Of a stretch of DNA of 64,000 bases, positions 8,918 through 19,700 are shown piece by piece; within the stretch, counting starts at the first letter, position 1; the number at the start of each line of letters is the position of its first letter. The stretch covers positions 9,955,175-10,019,174 of the forward strand of contig JBANSL010000018.1 of the NCBI GenBank assembly GCA_037127255.1, written 5' to 3'. Both the position numbers and the translations under genes were made by a program. Under the pieces are notes generated by a model that saw nothing but the letters and a program-made list of their open reading frames with translations, was not told the DNA's origin and searched no databases. The stretch comes from Persicaria tinctoria (taxonomy: Eukaryota > Streptophyta > Magnoliopsida > Caryophyllales > Polygonaceae).

Positions 8918-11900
8918 ATGGAGATATTCGGGATGGACTTCGGTTGCGCGTTAGCCTCTCTTCGCAATGGTGAATTCCCTGCGAAAGATTGCTTGCTTCC
9001 TCTCATCTCTAAGCTCATCGGCTACGCCCTCGTCGCCGCTTCCACCACTGTCAAGCTCCCCCAGGTTTTCCTCTCTTTCTTAAACCCTAGGTGACGGACT
9101 CAATTTCAGATTTGCTCCGCTGATTTGCATCTGCTCTCACTGCATTCCCGGAATTCGATCGCAAGAGATCTCAATTCGCTGCACTGTTTGACTTCTGGTT
9201 TTCATACCACGAAGCAATTGGATCTCTCAGTTAGTAGAACATTTGCAGATAATGAAAATCTTGAAGCACAGAAGCGTTAGAGGGATCAGTGCTGCTTCCT
9301 TTGAGCTTGAAGTGGTTGGCTACACCATAGCTCTTGCTTATTGCGTCAACAAAGGCCTCCCATTCTCCGCTTATGGCGAATATGTGTTTCTTTTGACACA
9401 AGGTCGATCTTTACTTTCTTCTGTCAAATTTTCCGAATCAGCGAATAACTTTCATAATCACTCATACTCTCTGTGTTTCCAATTCCAGCTTTGATTCTGG
9501 TTTCAATAACATACTATTTCTCTCAACCTGTGAAGATGACTACATGGTTCAGAGTTTTGCTGTATCCTTTTTTTGTGTGGTGTTTGGATGCTAATGCTAT
9601 CATTTACTCCGTAGTATCCATGGAGATTGTTGTTGCCATGACTTTGATGATTTAGATATTTTGCCATAGCGCCTTTTATCATGGCAGGGAAAATTGATCC
9701 TATGCTATTTGAAGCATTATATGTGAGTGGTTCTCTGTGCAGTTCTCCCATTGATTGCGAATTTGCGATTCTGAACTGCTTAGCTTCCCTGTTTTGATAT
9801 TGATTGCTGCAGGCTTGTAACCATGCTATATTCCTCTCTGCTAGGATCCCACAGATCCTCAAGAACTTCAAAGTAAGTTCTATTATGTAATTCTTAATCT
9901 GATTCGTGTGTCACTGATTATGGACGGTATTTTGCTGTTCACCCTCTCTTGGTGAAGCCGTGGCAATGGAGGATGCAAAAGTTAACTAGGAAATATTTTT
10001 ATTCCCGGTGTCAATATTCACTTTGTCCTTTAGTCTGGTTAATTGTGTTGTCCTGATGATTTGTGATCTTTATTTTACACAGAACAAGAGTACAGGGGAG
10101 CTCAGCTTTTTAACATGTTCAATGAATTTTTGTGGAGCCTTAGGTAAGTGCACACGAATCTCGCAATTGAGACTTTTATCTGATGGTTTTCTGTATAATG
10201 TTCTTCTCTTCTCTTGGATTTTCATTTCTATGTTCATCCCTTTGTAGCAAGGATTTTTACCAGTATCCAGGAAAAGGCCCCAACAAGCAGTATCCTTTTC
10301 CTCAATTATTTGTAGTATAGTTTGTTTGTAGTGTTGCCTTTGTTGGTTGATTGTGTTTCATTTACAACTGGCTAGCTGTACTGATGTATTATTATTTGAT
10401 TACCATTTTGCTTTCATAAGGATCTGGTCAACATGATCTGTTTACTAGCATCAACATTCAGAAGTTAGACCAACTGATAGTAACGATTTCCACCTTTATT
10501 TGTGCAGAAGGGTTTAACTCATAAGTTATAAGAAAAGTTATTAAACTCAACTCATAATTATAGTGAATCAACTTCAATCCAAGTAAAATTTGCACCTGAG
10601 CCATTGTAAGTCAGAATTTTTTTTGAGTTTGAGGTTTAGGAATTCTGCTGATGTTGCTCTCTAATCTTCCTTTTAATATCAACTTCCTCTTTCAGTTACC
10701 ATGCAGACCCACTAACTTATGTACTGGTAGATTGGCATGAGAAATCATTATGGGTATGGAGTTTTGATATCGGGTGGGTTAGCATGTTGGTATCAATTAA
10801 GATTAGTATCTATCACCAGCCCCAGCACTATTCCACCATCACTCCAACACCGCACACTGAAGACCAAAACCACCACTGCCCTCCTTCCAGCAAAGAACGA
10901 ATCCTGAAACCACCACTGATCTTCAGCATCTTCGTTTTCTTCCTTCCATCTCCACTTCTTCACAGTTGAAACCGTAACCCTAACCTTCGTTGTCATCTCT
11001 AAACTTCCCTTGATGGGTATGCAAATCCACCACTGCACAGTTGAAACCCCAACCGTCCATTAGTAGGCATCTTCCCTGCTGGAATGACTAAAACCACCGT
11101 GGAAGGTTTGGTAAGAGATTTTGAGGATGACTCATCCATATATAACTAGGATCAAATGGATACCGATAAACGGTCATTCCAAACAACAAGAATTGGTCTG
11201 TCACTCATCATACCCACCCTGATACCAAACGCACTAAATGGCCTCTAAGGCTCTCTAATGTATTCAGGAACCCCGGATGACCGCTCTTTATTTACCAAAT
11301 TCTGGAAGGATGGTTGTACATTGATGTCTATGCATTTAGTGCGAAAATATATGGTCACTTGACTCACTTTGCTTCAGCACTGAGATCTTTATTCCGTCAC
11401 TCTTAGGGAGTTCATTTTCCAACTCAGTTTCCCTATTTCACCCTCCTACAATCCCATGTCAGTAGTCTCCCAGCATGTAAGAAAGTAGTGCTTATTTACC
11501 TTTGCTTTCATTTCAGCACTTCGAAGAATCCAACAACAAATATTCTGCCTAAAGGAATTGAATTAGACATATCCTGCAAATCAAAATGCGTCAATCTTGT
11601 TATCTCATGTTGTGAAATCTCACAATTAACTTTGAACCATTGATGGCCTTGTTAGTATCAACTATCAAGAGTGTCAGTCGTCATAGCTTCTGCTGCATCA
11701 TATATTTGCTCTAACTTGTTCCCAGTATATACCATTTTACTCTCTTTCCAGTTCAGAGTTCAGGTATGATTGAATTGAGTTATTATGTTAACAAGTTCTT
11801 CATCACAATTTCGATTTCCTTGACTCCATTGAAGTCATAAGGGGCTGCTTGCTTGGTATGACGACAAACGGTACACTCATGAGCCAGATAATTATATACC

Positions 11901-11938
11901 AGAAGCCAGCTGCAAAGAAAGAGAAGAAAGAGGACTAA
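8918..11938 (+). CDS. Mannose-P-dolichol utilization defect 1 (MPDU1) homologue, PQ-loop membrane protein
   Basis: Eight exons join to 708 bases (235 residues): 8918-9064, 9249-9402, 9489-9561, 9656-9722, 9813-9872, 10083-10143, 10248-10289 and 11835-11938. All introns are GT-AG. The product starts [20 protein letters not shown] and matches plant MPDU1 homologues along its length (usual length about 240). Two PQ-loop motifs are visible: [16 protein letters not shown] near residue 48 and [17 protein letters not shown] near residue 155. Each sits between hydrophobic membrane segments. The tail is Lys-rich ([11 protein letters not shown]). In animals MPDU1 is an ER membrane protein needed for use of dolichol-phosphate mannose and glucose in glycosylation; the plant role is inferred by homology. 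Intron 7 is about 1.5 kb and holds MITE and SINE remnants. Confidence 0.93.
10761..11231. repeat. Degenerate inverted-repeat element (MITE-like) in MPDU1 intron 7
   Basis: The left end (GTTTTGATATCGGGTGGGTTA) and the complement of the right end (GTTTGGTATCAGGGTGGGTA) form a diverged terminal inverted repeat of about 20 bases. No clear target duplication was found. The superfamily is undecided. Confidence 0.4.
11266..11298 (+). repeat. 3' fragment of the short tRNA-like SINE family
   Basis: The segment GAACCCCGGATGACCGCTCT followed by TTATTTACCA matches the 3' half of the SINE copies at 27004, 29170 and 48737. The 5' half is missing or unrecognisable here. Confidence 0.6.
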
Positions 11939-12318
11939 GCGCTCAAAGCATTTCAGCAGCTCTAGGTTTTCATTGCAGTAAATAAGCACCACAACTTGAT
12001 CAGCAAAAAAAAAAAAAAAGATCAAAGGCATGCAATCTTCTTAACCTTGCCCCCTTTTACTATGGAAATTGTTCATCTTATTTGTATGCTCGATGCACGA
12101 TATATATGGCCTAATTCATGAAGATAATCTTATTATGCTTCCCTTATGTCATTCTCTGATTAAGTTTCTCCTGATTCACCAGTTAAAGAACTACTCAAGT
12201 CTCCTTAATAGAAATGCTCCTTGTGTGATATTCCGTTCCTCTTATAGTTCAACATAGTTGAAAGATGAGTTTGTTCCATTTTGGGTTTGGGTTGTTTCTA
12301 GTTCAACTCGGTTTGAGT

Positions 12319-12400
12319 CAGGTTTGTTTCTGGGTCATGAATTCTGGTTCAGATTTTGTCAGGTTTGTTTCTGGGTCATGAATTCTGGTTCAGATTTTGT
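12319..12400 (+). repeat. Tandem duplication, 41 bp x 2
   Basis: A 41-base unit beginning CAGGTTTGTTTCTGGGTCAT occurs twice in a row (12319-12359 and 12360-12400) with no difference seen. It lies between the MPDU1-like gene and the end of the F-box gene. Being identical, it is probably recent. No function is suggested. Confidence 0.88.
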
Positions 12401-12992
12401 CAATCCGCGACCTCGGGTCAATGTAGGCTGTGTTCCTGGTTTGCATCAAACAAGGAAGTTACAACTGACTGCAGTGCAGACCTTGCAAATGGGTAGAGTA
12501 GTTGATCCATAAAGTGGACCTGTTCGTAGCAGCCGCCACCGTTTTGGCCTATTCTAAACCTTCATGTTGAACATTCTCACATTCTAGTATTCAACCTTAG
12601 TTTTAAATCCCCGTCAATATAAATTGGTAGATACCAGGAAATTTAATAATGGACGGCAGTCTGAATGGTAGAATCATGCACATCTGACTAGTTAAACATC
12701 AAGTGGCCCCTCAGCACTGAAGGGTGACCATCTTGTTTCTCATAAGCACGTTTCTATTGTTCTTTGGAATCCAATACTGCAAGAAAAAGAATAATTGATG
12801 AACAGATTCAGATATTGCAGGGCAATGCCCCTAAAAATGAGTCGAAATATCATTGAAGATCAATACAGAAACAATTAGTGGCTCAAAAATCTCCAAAATA
12901 ACTACACAGAAAGTACAGTAGTAACAAATTGGCAAGGAACTAATGCTAATTACACCAAACTGAGCCAATGACAAACCAGAACAGCACATCTC
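12401..12992. other. Intergenic region and presumed 3' UTR of the F-box gene
   Basis: There is no coding potential. The part next to 12993 would be the 3' UTR of the minus-strand F-box gene. No repeat was recognised. Confidence 0.4.
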
Positions 12993-14579
12993 TTAGTTGT
13001 GGCGCGAATTCAAACTCGACCACCTCCTAAGAGTCGAAGCCACGAAATTCCTCCCCCTCCAAAGGCTCAACCTGGTCTTGAATGAGGATGATCGAGCTGC
13101 ACGACTCGACAACACATGACGAGAGCCAGAAAACCGCGGGTTTACACTGAGAAAGCCGCCTCTGTGTTCTTGCACCCCATCACTAGCACTTGCATCCTGG
13201 TGCTCATCCTCACCGGTATCTGTATTTACAATGATTGAACCCCTCATTTCCCTCAACCAATCAGCGCACTCAACGGTCACCGCCCTGCACTTCTTCACCT
13301 TCACCTTAACCAAGTTCGGGCACCCACCGACAAGAGCTTCCATGCCGTAATCGGACACTGGACAGTTCTTAATGCAGAGCTTCTTCAACGCATTGCACTT
13401 GGCTGCAATGCACAGCAGCTCAGGATCCCCTACGGTTTCGCTCCCACAGAGCGCCAATCTCTCGAACTTCTGGCAGTTAGCAGCCAACATTTCCAAACTC
13501 AGCTGCGTCGGATTAACTCCGATCAGCACCAGCTCTTGCAGATTAGGGCAATTCTTTGCCACGGCCATCAGGCCTTCATCCCCAATCCGATTGGCCTTCC
13601 AGCCATCAATGTGAAGCTTCCTCAGCAGCTTACACCTCTCAGCCACCGCCGCAAGGCCGGCATTGGTGCACTCCGGGGTTTTCACAAGGTGCAGAATCTC
13701 TAGGTTAGGGCAGTTGGAAATCGCGCCCATTCCGACGTCGCTCACCTGGAGCCTCTCCAGATGAACCTCCCTTATCTGGTTCACGCAATTGGCTATGGAC
13801 TGCAAGAGCATGTCCCAATCGCCAGAACACCGAATCAGCTTCAGAGTCCTCAGGGATTTCGAGGCGGTGATCAACGGCCCGAAGCACTGTCCGTTGTAAA
13901 GCTCCTTCAAGGACAGGACCTTCAACGACGAGCCTGTCGCACCAGGCCCGATCGGCTCGGTGGCGTTCCGATCTGTGATCCCCCTCAATCGCTTCACGGA
14001 GAGCTCCTCCAAGCCGGCGCAGTTATCCAGGACGGCGTTCATCCCTTTTGCACCGAAGGTGCAAGATCCGCACGAAAGCTTCTTCAGATTTCTGCAGTTC
14101 TTGGACATGGCTTCGACGCCGTCGTCGGTGATCTCGCGGCAGGCGCGCAGCTTGAGCCGCGTGAGATTCCTGCATCTGAAAGAGATCAAAACTAGCGCCT
14201 CGTCGCCGATGCTTACTGATCGGCGGTCGCATTTCAGGGACAATTTAGCGACGGAGTCAAACCGAGCGAAGACGGAAGGGATCGCGTGGACAAGATCCGA
14301 TTGCGCGTCGAGCGAGAGGCGGTGGCGGCTCTGTCCCTCCACTCTAAGCCACCGGCGGCAGACGAGGGCGCAGCGTTTCCGGTCGGTAGACCCGAGGGAC
14401 TGGAAAATGCAAGCCAAGGACTCGTCGGGGAGTTCATAGGTGTAATCCAAAGGATGAATCTCGCCGGAAGCCGCGCAATCGGCGCCGTCGATAGACATCG
14501 GAACCAGGCGCTTGGACTTGGAGCGGCGGCTGGCTTTGCGGAGGCCTTGGGCCGAGGGGGCGGAGGCTGACTGGCCCAT
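12993..14579 (-). CDS. F-box/LRR protein, SKIP2/VFB (VIER F-box) type
   Basis: A single 528-codon exon. The N terminus MGQSASAP has a Gly at position 2 that could be N-myristoylated, and a basic stretch follows (RKASRRSKSKR). The F-box is at about residues 47-90 (LPDESLACIFQSLG, then CALVCRRW). At least ten leucine-rich repeats of the Cys-containing type follow from about 120 to 440 (for example NLTRLKLRACREITDDGVEA). The C-terminal tail is Ser/Arg-rich. Arabidopsis SKIP2 and VFB proteins have this layout and length and are intronless. F-box proteins recruit substrates to SCF ubiquitin ligases through SKP1/ASK; the VFB group is linked to growth and lateral root formation. The substrate cannot be read from the sequence. 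Confidence 0.92.
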   Translation of the reverse strand: MGQSASAPSAQGLRKASRRSKSKRLVPMSIDGADCAASGEIHPLDYTYELPDESLACIFQSLGSTDRKRCALVCRRWLRVEGQSRHRLSLDAQSDLVHAIPSVFARFDSVAKLSLKCDRRSVSIGDEALVLISFRCRNLTRLKLRACREITDDGVEAMSKNCRNLKKLSCGSCTFGAKGMNAVLDNCAGLEELSVKRLRGITDRNATEPIGPGATGSSLKVLSLKELYNGQCFGPLITASKSLRTLKLIRCSGDWDMLLQSIANCVNQIREVHLERLQVSDVGMGAISNCPNLEILHLVKTPECTNAGLAAVAERCKLLRKLHIDGWKANRIGDEGLMAVAKNCPNLQELVLIGVNPTQLSLEMLAANCQKFERLALCGSETVGDPELLCIAAKCNALKKLCIKNCPVSDYGMEALVGGCPNLVKVKVKKCRAVTVECADWLREMRGSIIVNTDTGEDEHQDASASDGVQEHRGGFLSVNPRFSGSRHVLSSRAARSSSFKTRLSLWRGRNFVASTLRRWSSLNSRHN

Positions 14580-15703
14580 ATCCGGATTCGGCGTTGAAGA
14601 AAACTGTAAAAATCTCAGTTATTCAGTCCAGTGGCGGAATTTCATTTTGGGGGTTTTAACGTGGTAGGAAGTGGGCGTCTCCATCAGAGGGTTTAATGTG
14701 TGAGTGTTGGCATCTGCCGTGAAAAATTGACCGGTGGAAGATTCAGACGGTGGGGTTAATTTTCCATGATCAAAGTGCGTGTGAAGCAGTTCGATTTGAA
14801 TTGGATGGGTCCAAAGCTGGAATTCAAGCGTGCACAACATTGCATCATGGAAGGGAAGAAGAAGCTGCAACGAAGGGGGAGGTTTTAGCAGCAGGTGCGT
14901 TTTCCTATCTATTGAAAATTCCTACTTGCTTATTTTGGATTGTAGTTTTGTTGATAATTTCTTGACCTGGTCTATTCAGCTTTTTATCGGTATCATATTG
15001 AAACTTCAAAATAAAAATGCGAGTTGGAAGATTTCATACGATACGGCAACGGCAGTGGAAAATCCTAATCAAACCAACTCAAATATTAAATGTTGGGTTT
15101 TATCTAAATATTTTGATCAAACTATCAAACCTGTTTAATCGGTAAATTTATAGATTGTGAAACTCGTGAAATCAACCGTAAAAGTTACATTTGCCAAGAA
15201 ATTGTGTTAACTTTGCCATATTAGACTTTAAGAGGGACATGGGAAGGGATCGAATACGATGGTCGATGGAGGAGGGCTATACAATATGAGAAAGACTAGT
15301 TATTTGTTGTGTGCTGTTTGGTTTTGTTTAATTGTGATTGATTTGTTTGTTTTATGGCATTGCGTTACTCAAAAATATACTCTCGAAACTCTGCTATGGA
15401 TAAAGTTGAGGGGAAAAGGGTTGATGGTTGTTGTTGTTCGTAACGGTGGTGGTGTTTTCATTTTGTTTTCTCCGATTTTGAGATGGATTTCTTGAAGTAT
15501 GTCATTACGTTACGGGCCTATTTTGGATTGTCGCAACAACAGAGCTTTTTGATTCAAAGCTTGACTTGGCTTGGCTTGATTTATGCTTGGTTTGAACTCG
15601 TCTATTTATTAAACAAGTTGAGTAGGAGCACGATTTTAAACTTGAGTTCAAATTTAGACTCAGTTTAAACTCAGACAATATTCGGCTCATTCAACTCAGT
15701 ACC
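14580..15703. other. Intergenic region upstream of the F-box gene
   Basis: The first few hundred bases form the promoter and leader side of the minus-strand F-box gene. The remainder is AT-rich, with no supported gene or element. Confidence 0.35.
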
Positions 15704-16342
15704 TAGGGGTGGAATTGGTATATTACCAATTCATTTTTCCGTTTACCATGTACCAATCAATTTGAATTGGTAATCGTAAAACTCCTACCATTATCAACCA
15801 CCGAAGTAGTTGTACCAACTCAATTGGTTATCAATTAAGTTGGTTGGTACGTGTTGTTAATGGTAATTTACCAACTTCCGAGTGTTGAGATAAAAACATG
15901 CAAATACAATACAATTTAATAAAAACGTAAAAAATATTCCAACGCTTAGATTTTCGTCCGAACCGACTATATTTGAGGACGAAAGCAACATAAAACTTTA
16001 AAGTTATTACAAAGTGTTTAGGCACTAAAGCAAAAGCAACATAGTAGTAGGAAGGTATTATTCCGACTAATGCTATTGATTTTCGTCTTAATAGAGGTCG
16101 AGTTAGTATTCCTCATTTCCTTCCTTGGTTAAAAATATTTTTTGAAGAAAAAAAATAGAAACAAAACTTAAAAACTTAAAACAATTACAAAATAATTAAA
16201 AAATAAAAATAAAAGTAGATATACTTGGTTTGGTAGGAATTGGTTAGTAATGATAATACCAACTTTTCCATTATCATTACCGAACTTGCTCCGGTTAGTA
16301 CATGTTCATTTATTTTTTATGGTAATTTTTTCGCCAGCCCTA
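15704..16342. mobile_element. Old hAT-type MITE (639 bp)
   Basis: The ends are TAGGGGTGG at the left and the complement of TAGGGCTGG at the right. The flanks CAGTACC and CAATACC look like a decayed target duplication of 7-8 bp. The subterminal parts are rich in ACCAATTC/GAATTGGT motifs in both orientations, analogous to the motif arrays of the two other hAT elements in this window. There is no coding capacity. Confidence 0.7.
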
Positions 16343-16688
16343 CAATACCTGCGTCTACCCAAAAGGACATACAATGTGTGGAAATAATTATTAATGAGTG
16401 GATAGAAATGCATGATAATGGGCTAGTGGTTTTTTTTATAGCTTGCTTAGAGCCCAAAATATCATTGGGCTAATTCAAATTGGGCTTTATACAACACAAC
16501 AGTAAATGGAGCCCGCCTTATAACGGATAAGTGGGACCGTACAAATCACCGTGATCTCCGATTCACCAATACGAACAGAGCCCAAACCCTTGCGAATCGC
16601 GAACACCTTCGAATCCGCCATCGAAATTCGTAAGGCGGTGGCTCTTTCTGCTTCTGCCAGTCTCTGTCCCACTGCCAACTCAGCTGCC

Positions 16689-16736
16689 ATGACCTCCCGC
16701 CTCCACCTCCACCTCCGTCGCTCTCTCCGGTTGTAG
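16689..16736 (+). other. Short upstream ORF in the DCL leader (15 codons)
   Basis: An ATG at 16689 opens a 15-codon frame that ends at TAG 16734-16736. It is in frame with the main start at 16752 and 18 bases upstream of it. The peptide is basic (HLHLRRSLRL). The in-frame stop shows that translation of DCL must begin at or after 16752. Whether it is transcribed is unknown. Confidence 0.4.
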
Positions 16737-16751
16737 GCCAACCAATTTCCG

Positions 16752-19700
16752 ATGGCGTCTGCTTTCCCTCTCAGAAGTTTCCCGCTTCCAATACGCCTCC
16801 ACCGCTGCCGTCTCGCCGTCGAATTGTTCGCGCACCTACGCCGGCCGTTATGTACCACCGCTGCCGAGTCTTCTCGTTCCGAGGACACTGCTTCCCCTAT
16901 GCCTTCCAAACAGGCGAAAGAGGTTTTGAAGATGAAAGAGCCTCCACGGTTGATTAGGTTCGACGATCCTGATTACCGTGTTTGGAAAGATAAAGAGGAG
17001 GAGATTCTTCGAGATGTTGAGCCGATTACTCTCCTCGCCAAAGATATTCTTCACTCTAAAAGGTCCATTTCCGATCCTATCCGATTCTGATTTTTCGCAC
17101 TTGGTTGCTGCCTTAATGATTTAAGTGGTTTGATCACCTGGAATTTGTGAATGATTAATAAAGTGGTTTAAGATTTGAAGTTTGCCAAAAATAATAGGAG
17201 ACGAACGTTGTTGTAAGGAATGATTAAGTGGGGTTCTTGCAAATAAAATGAAGCTGTGAAATTTAACTCGCAACACATATTTGATCATCTTCTTCAATAA
17301 ACGTCTTCTATCTCAAACTTTTGTTTTCCCGGTGGATCGAGGATTAATAGTTCTGTGTCTGTTATAAAATTGAGCCAATGTGCAATCTGATTCCCGGCAT
17401 AGCAGTGAGGATGTTTGGATATGCTGCAACGATTTTAGGCATTCTTGGAAGAACTAGTTATTTTGCTGCTCAATCTAATTCATGTGGCATACTTATTAGA
17501 GAACCCCTGTTAGCACATCAACGGTTCACAGAGAACTCCCTTGCCTTGCTGTTCAACTCTTTGCATGTTGGTACTTGTTCCTAGATTCTTTTTTCTCGAA
17601 CCTTAACATTAAGGTTCATTAAGAGATATGCAGTGCTGCGAGAAACAAGTCAACAACTAGATAAAATTCTCCATAAGATTTTGTTTGTTTGGCTGGGTAT
17701 TGATGCATTTAGCTTGACAAGAGTGCTATACTTTCCTTGAGCATTTTCCATTGAACGTGTTGTATGTCTAGCCGATTTTCACACCCACTTGACAATGGTT
17801 TTTATGAAGAACCTGTGCTAGAGTCTGTTAAGTTTAATTTTCTTAGTATTTATATGATCTAGGTGTTTATAAACATAAATGAATTATGAAGAAACTACAG
17901 GCAGGTGCAGAAACCTGGAGGTCAAGAAGTAGCAAACCTTATAACGATCAGATTCATTCCCTGGTGTGTTTGAGACTATTTATTACCATCAGGTCCATCC
18001 CTCCCCAAAAACACACACACACCAAAAAAAAAAAATCCAACTGTTCTCTTGTGAATCATAGATGTACTTTTTTGTAAGAATAGTTACTAGTTAGGATCTT
18101 GTCACCCTTCTCATTAAAGTGCTTGCCGTATATACTGCAAGATTTGCTACCTAAATTTTGCTGTTAATCTATCACATCGGAGATATACATTCTGGTTAAA
18201 ATGAAGCTGATTCTCATTGCTGTCATCTCTAACCTGAATTCTCAGTCTTCGTTTTCCTTGCTAAAACAGAACGATGAGGTGTGATGGCAAAAGCTTAATT
18301 AATTGGCTTTTGCATTCTATATTGTTCTGTCAAATATAACTCTGCTCTTGCAAGTTGCACTCACTGACTACTGACTTGGTGCCTGAACAATTATAGTTGT
18401 TTAACTGTTTTTCTCTTCCTAGCAATGGGGAGCATAATATGTATCTGTTGGGAAAAAATACGCTCAACTTTCCCGAAAATCAGAATAATGAGAATGACAA
18501 TGATAGAAAACACACACACGAGATGTTTCTAATCTGCCGCAAAACTTTAATAGAATGATAACGTAATTACAACTAAATTACTTAACACCCACACCCAAAT
18601 CTACACTCTGGAATTTTACGCAGAAAATTCCCCTGAAAGCTTCTCTCTGTTTAATGCTTTAAACTAAGCTTTTCTCTCTCTGTGTTTTTGGATTGAATTA
18701 ATTTACAAATGAAAACTTATTCATTTATATAGCCTTTCAATAGAGCAAATGATTGGTGCAAATTCCATCTTCAATATTTGCCTCCCGTTTCATTTCTCTA
18801 TTATGCCTCCTACAAAATCTCATTCTCTTTCAATTATCAAAAATAGATTTCACTATTATTATAATTCCTAATATTAGAGAATTAACAATTCTCCAACAAT
18901 CTCCCACTTGAAGACTGATTTCAATCTGTCTTCACAGATATGGTCTTGTCATTCCTGCAGGCCAACTAAAGTTGAACACAACTTCAATTTGTCAATAGTC
19001 ACCGTCTTTGTTAACATGTCTGCTGGATTCTTACTGCCTTGGATCTTCTCCAGTTTCAATACATCATCTTCCAATAACGATCTGATGAAATGGTATCGAA
19101 GTCCAATGTGCTTGGTTCTTGAATGAAACGCTGAATTCTTTGCCAAGTGTATTGCACTCTGACTGTCACTGTACAAGATGTTATTCTCTTGCACGAATCC
19201 TAGCTCTGTTAACAAGCCTTGAAGCCATATCATCTCTTTACTAGCTTCAGTCACTGCTACATACTCAGCCTCTGTAGTCGATAAAGCAACAATCTTCTGC
19301 AGTTGTGACATCCAACTAACAGCTGTATTTCCGACAGTGAATATGTATCCGGTTGTGCTCTTCCGGTGATCGACTTCGCCTCCAAAGTCAGCATCTACAT
19401 ATCCTTGTACTTTTAATTCACCATCACCAAAGTACAAGCATTTTTCTGTTGTTCCTTGTAGGTACCTTAAAATCCATTTCACCGCTTCCCAGTGAATTTT
19501 CCCGGGATTTGACATAAACCTACTGACAGCTCCCACTGCTTGTCCAATATCTGGTCTTGTACAGACCATTGCATACATCAAACTCCCGATGGCCGAGGCA
19601 TAAGGAATCTTAGCCATGAGAGCTCTTTCTTCTTCTGTTTTAGGAGATTGATCCTTGGATAAGCGAAAATGATTAGCCAAGGGTGTCCCAACTGGTTTGG

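Noticed and set aside
13761..14195. Plus-strand frames of 144 and 159 codons opposite the F-box gene
   Set aside because: Both are antisense to a well-supported GC-rich LRR coding exon, which commonly produces long open shadows.
18007..18031. A SINE tail or element boundary in DCL intron 1
   Set aside because: The CACACA plus poly-A stretch has no tRNA-like head upstream and no flanking duplication.
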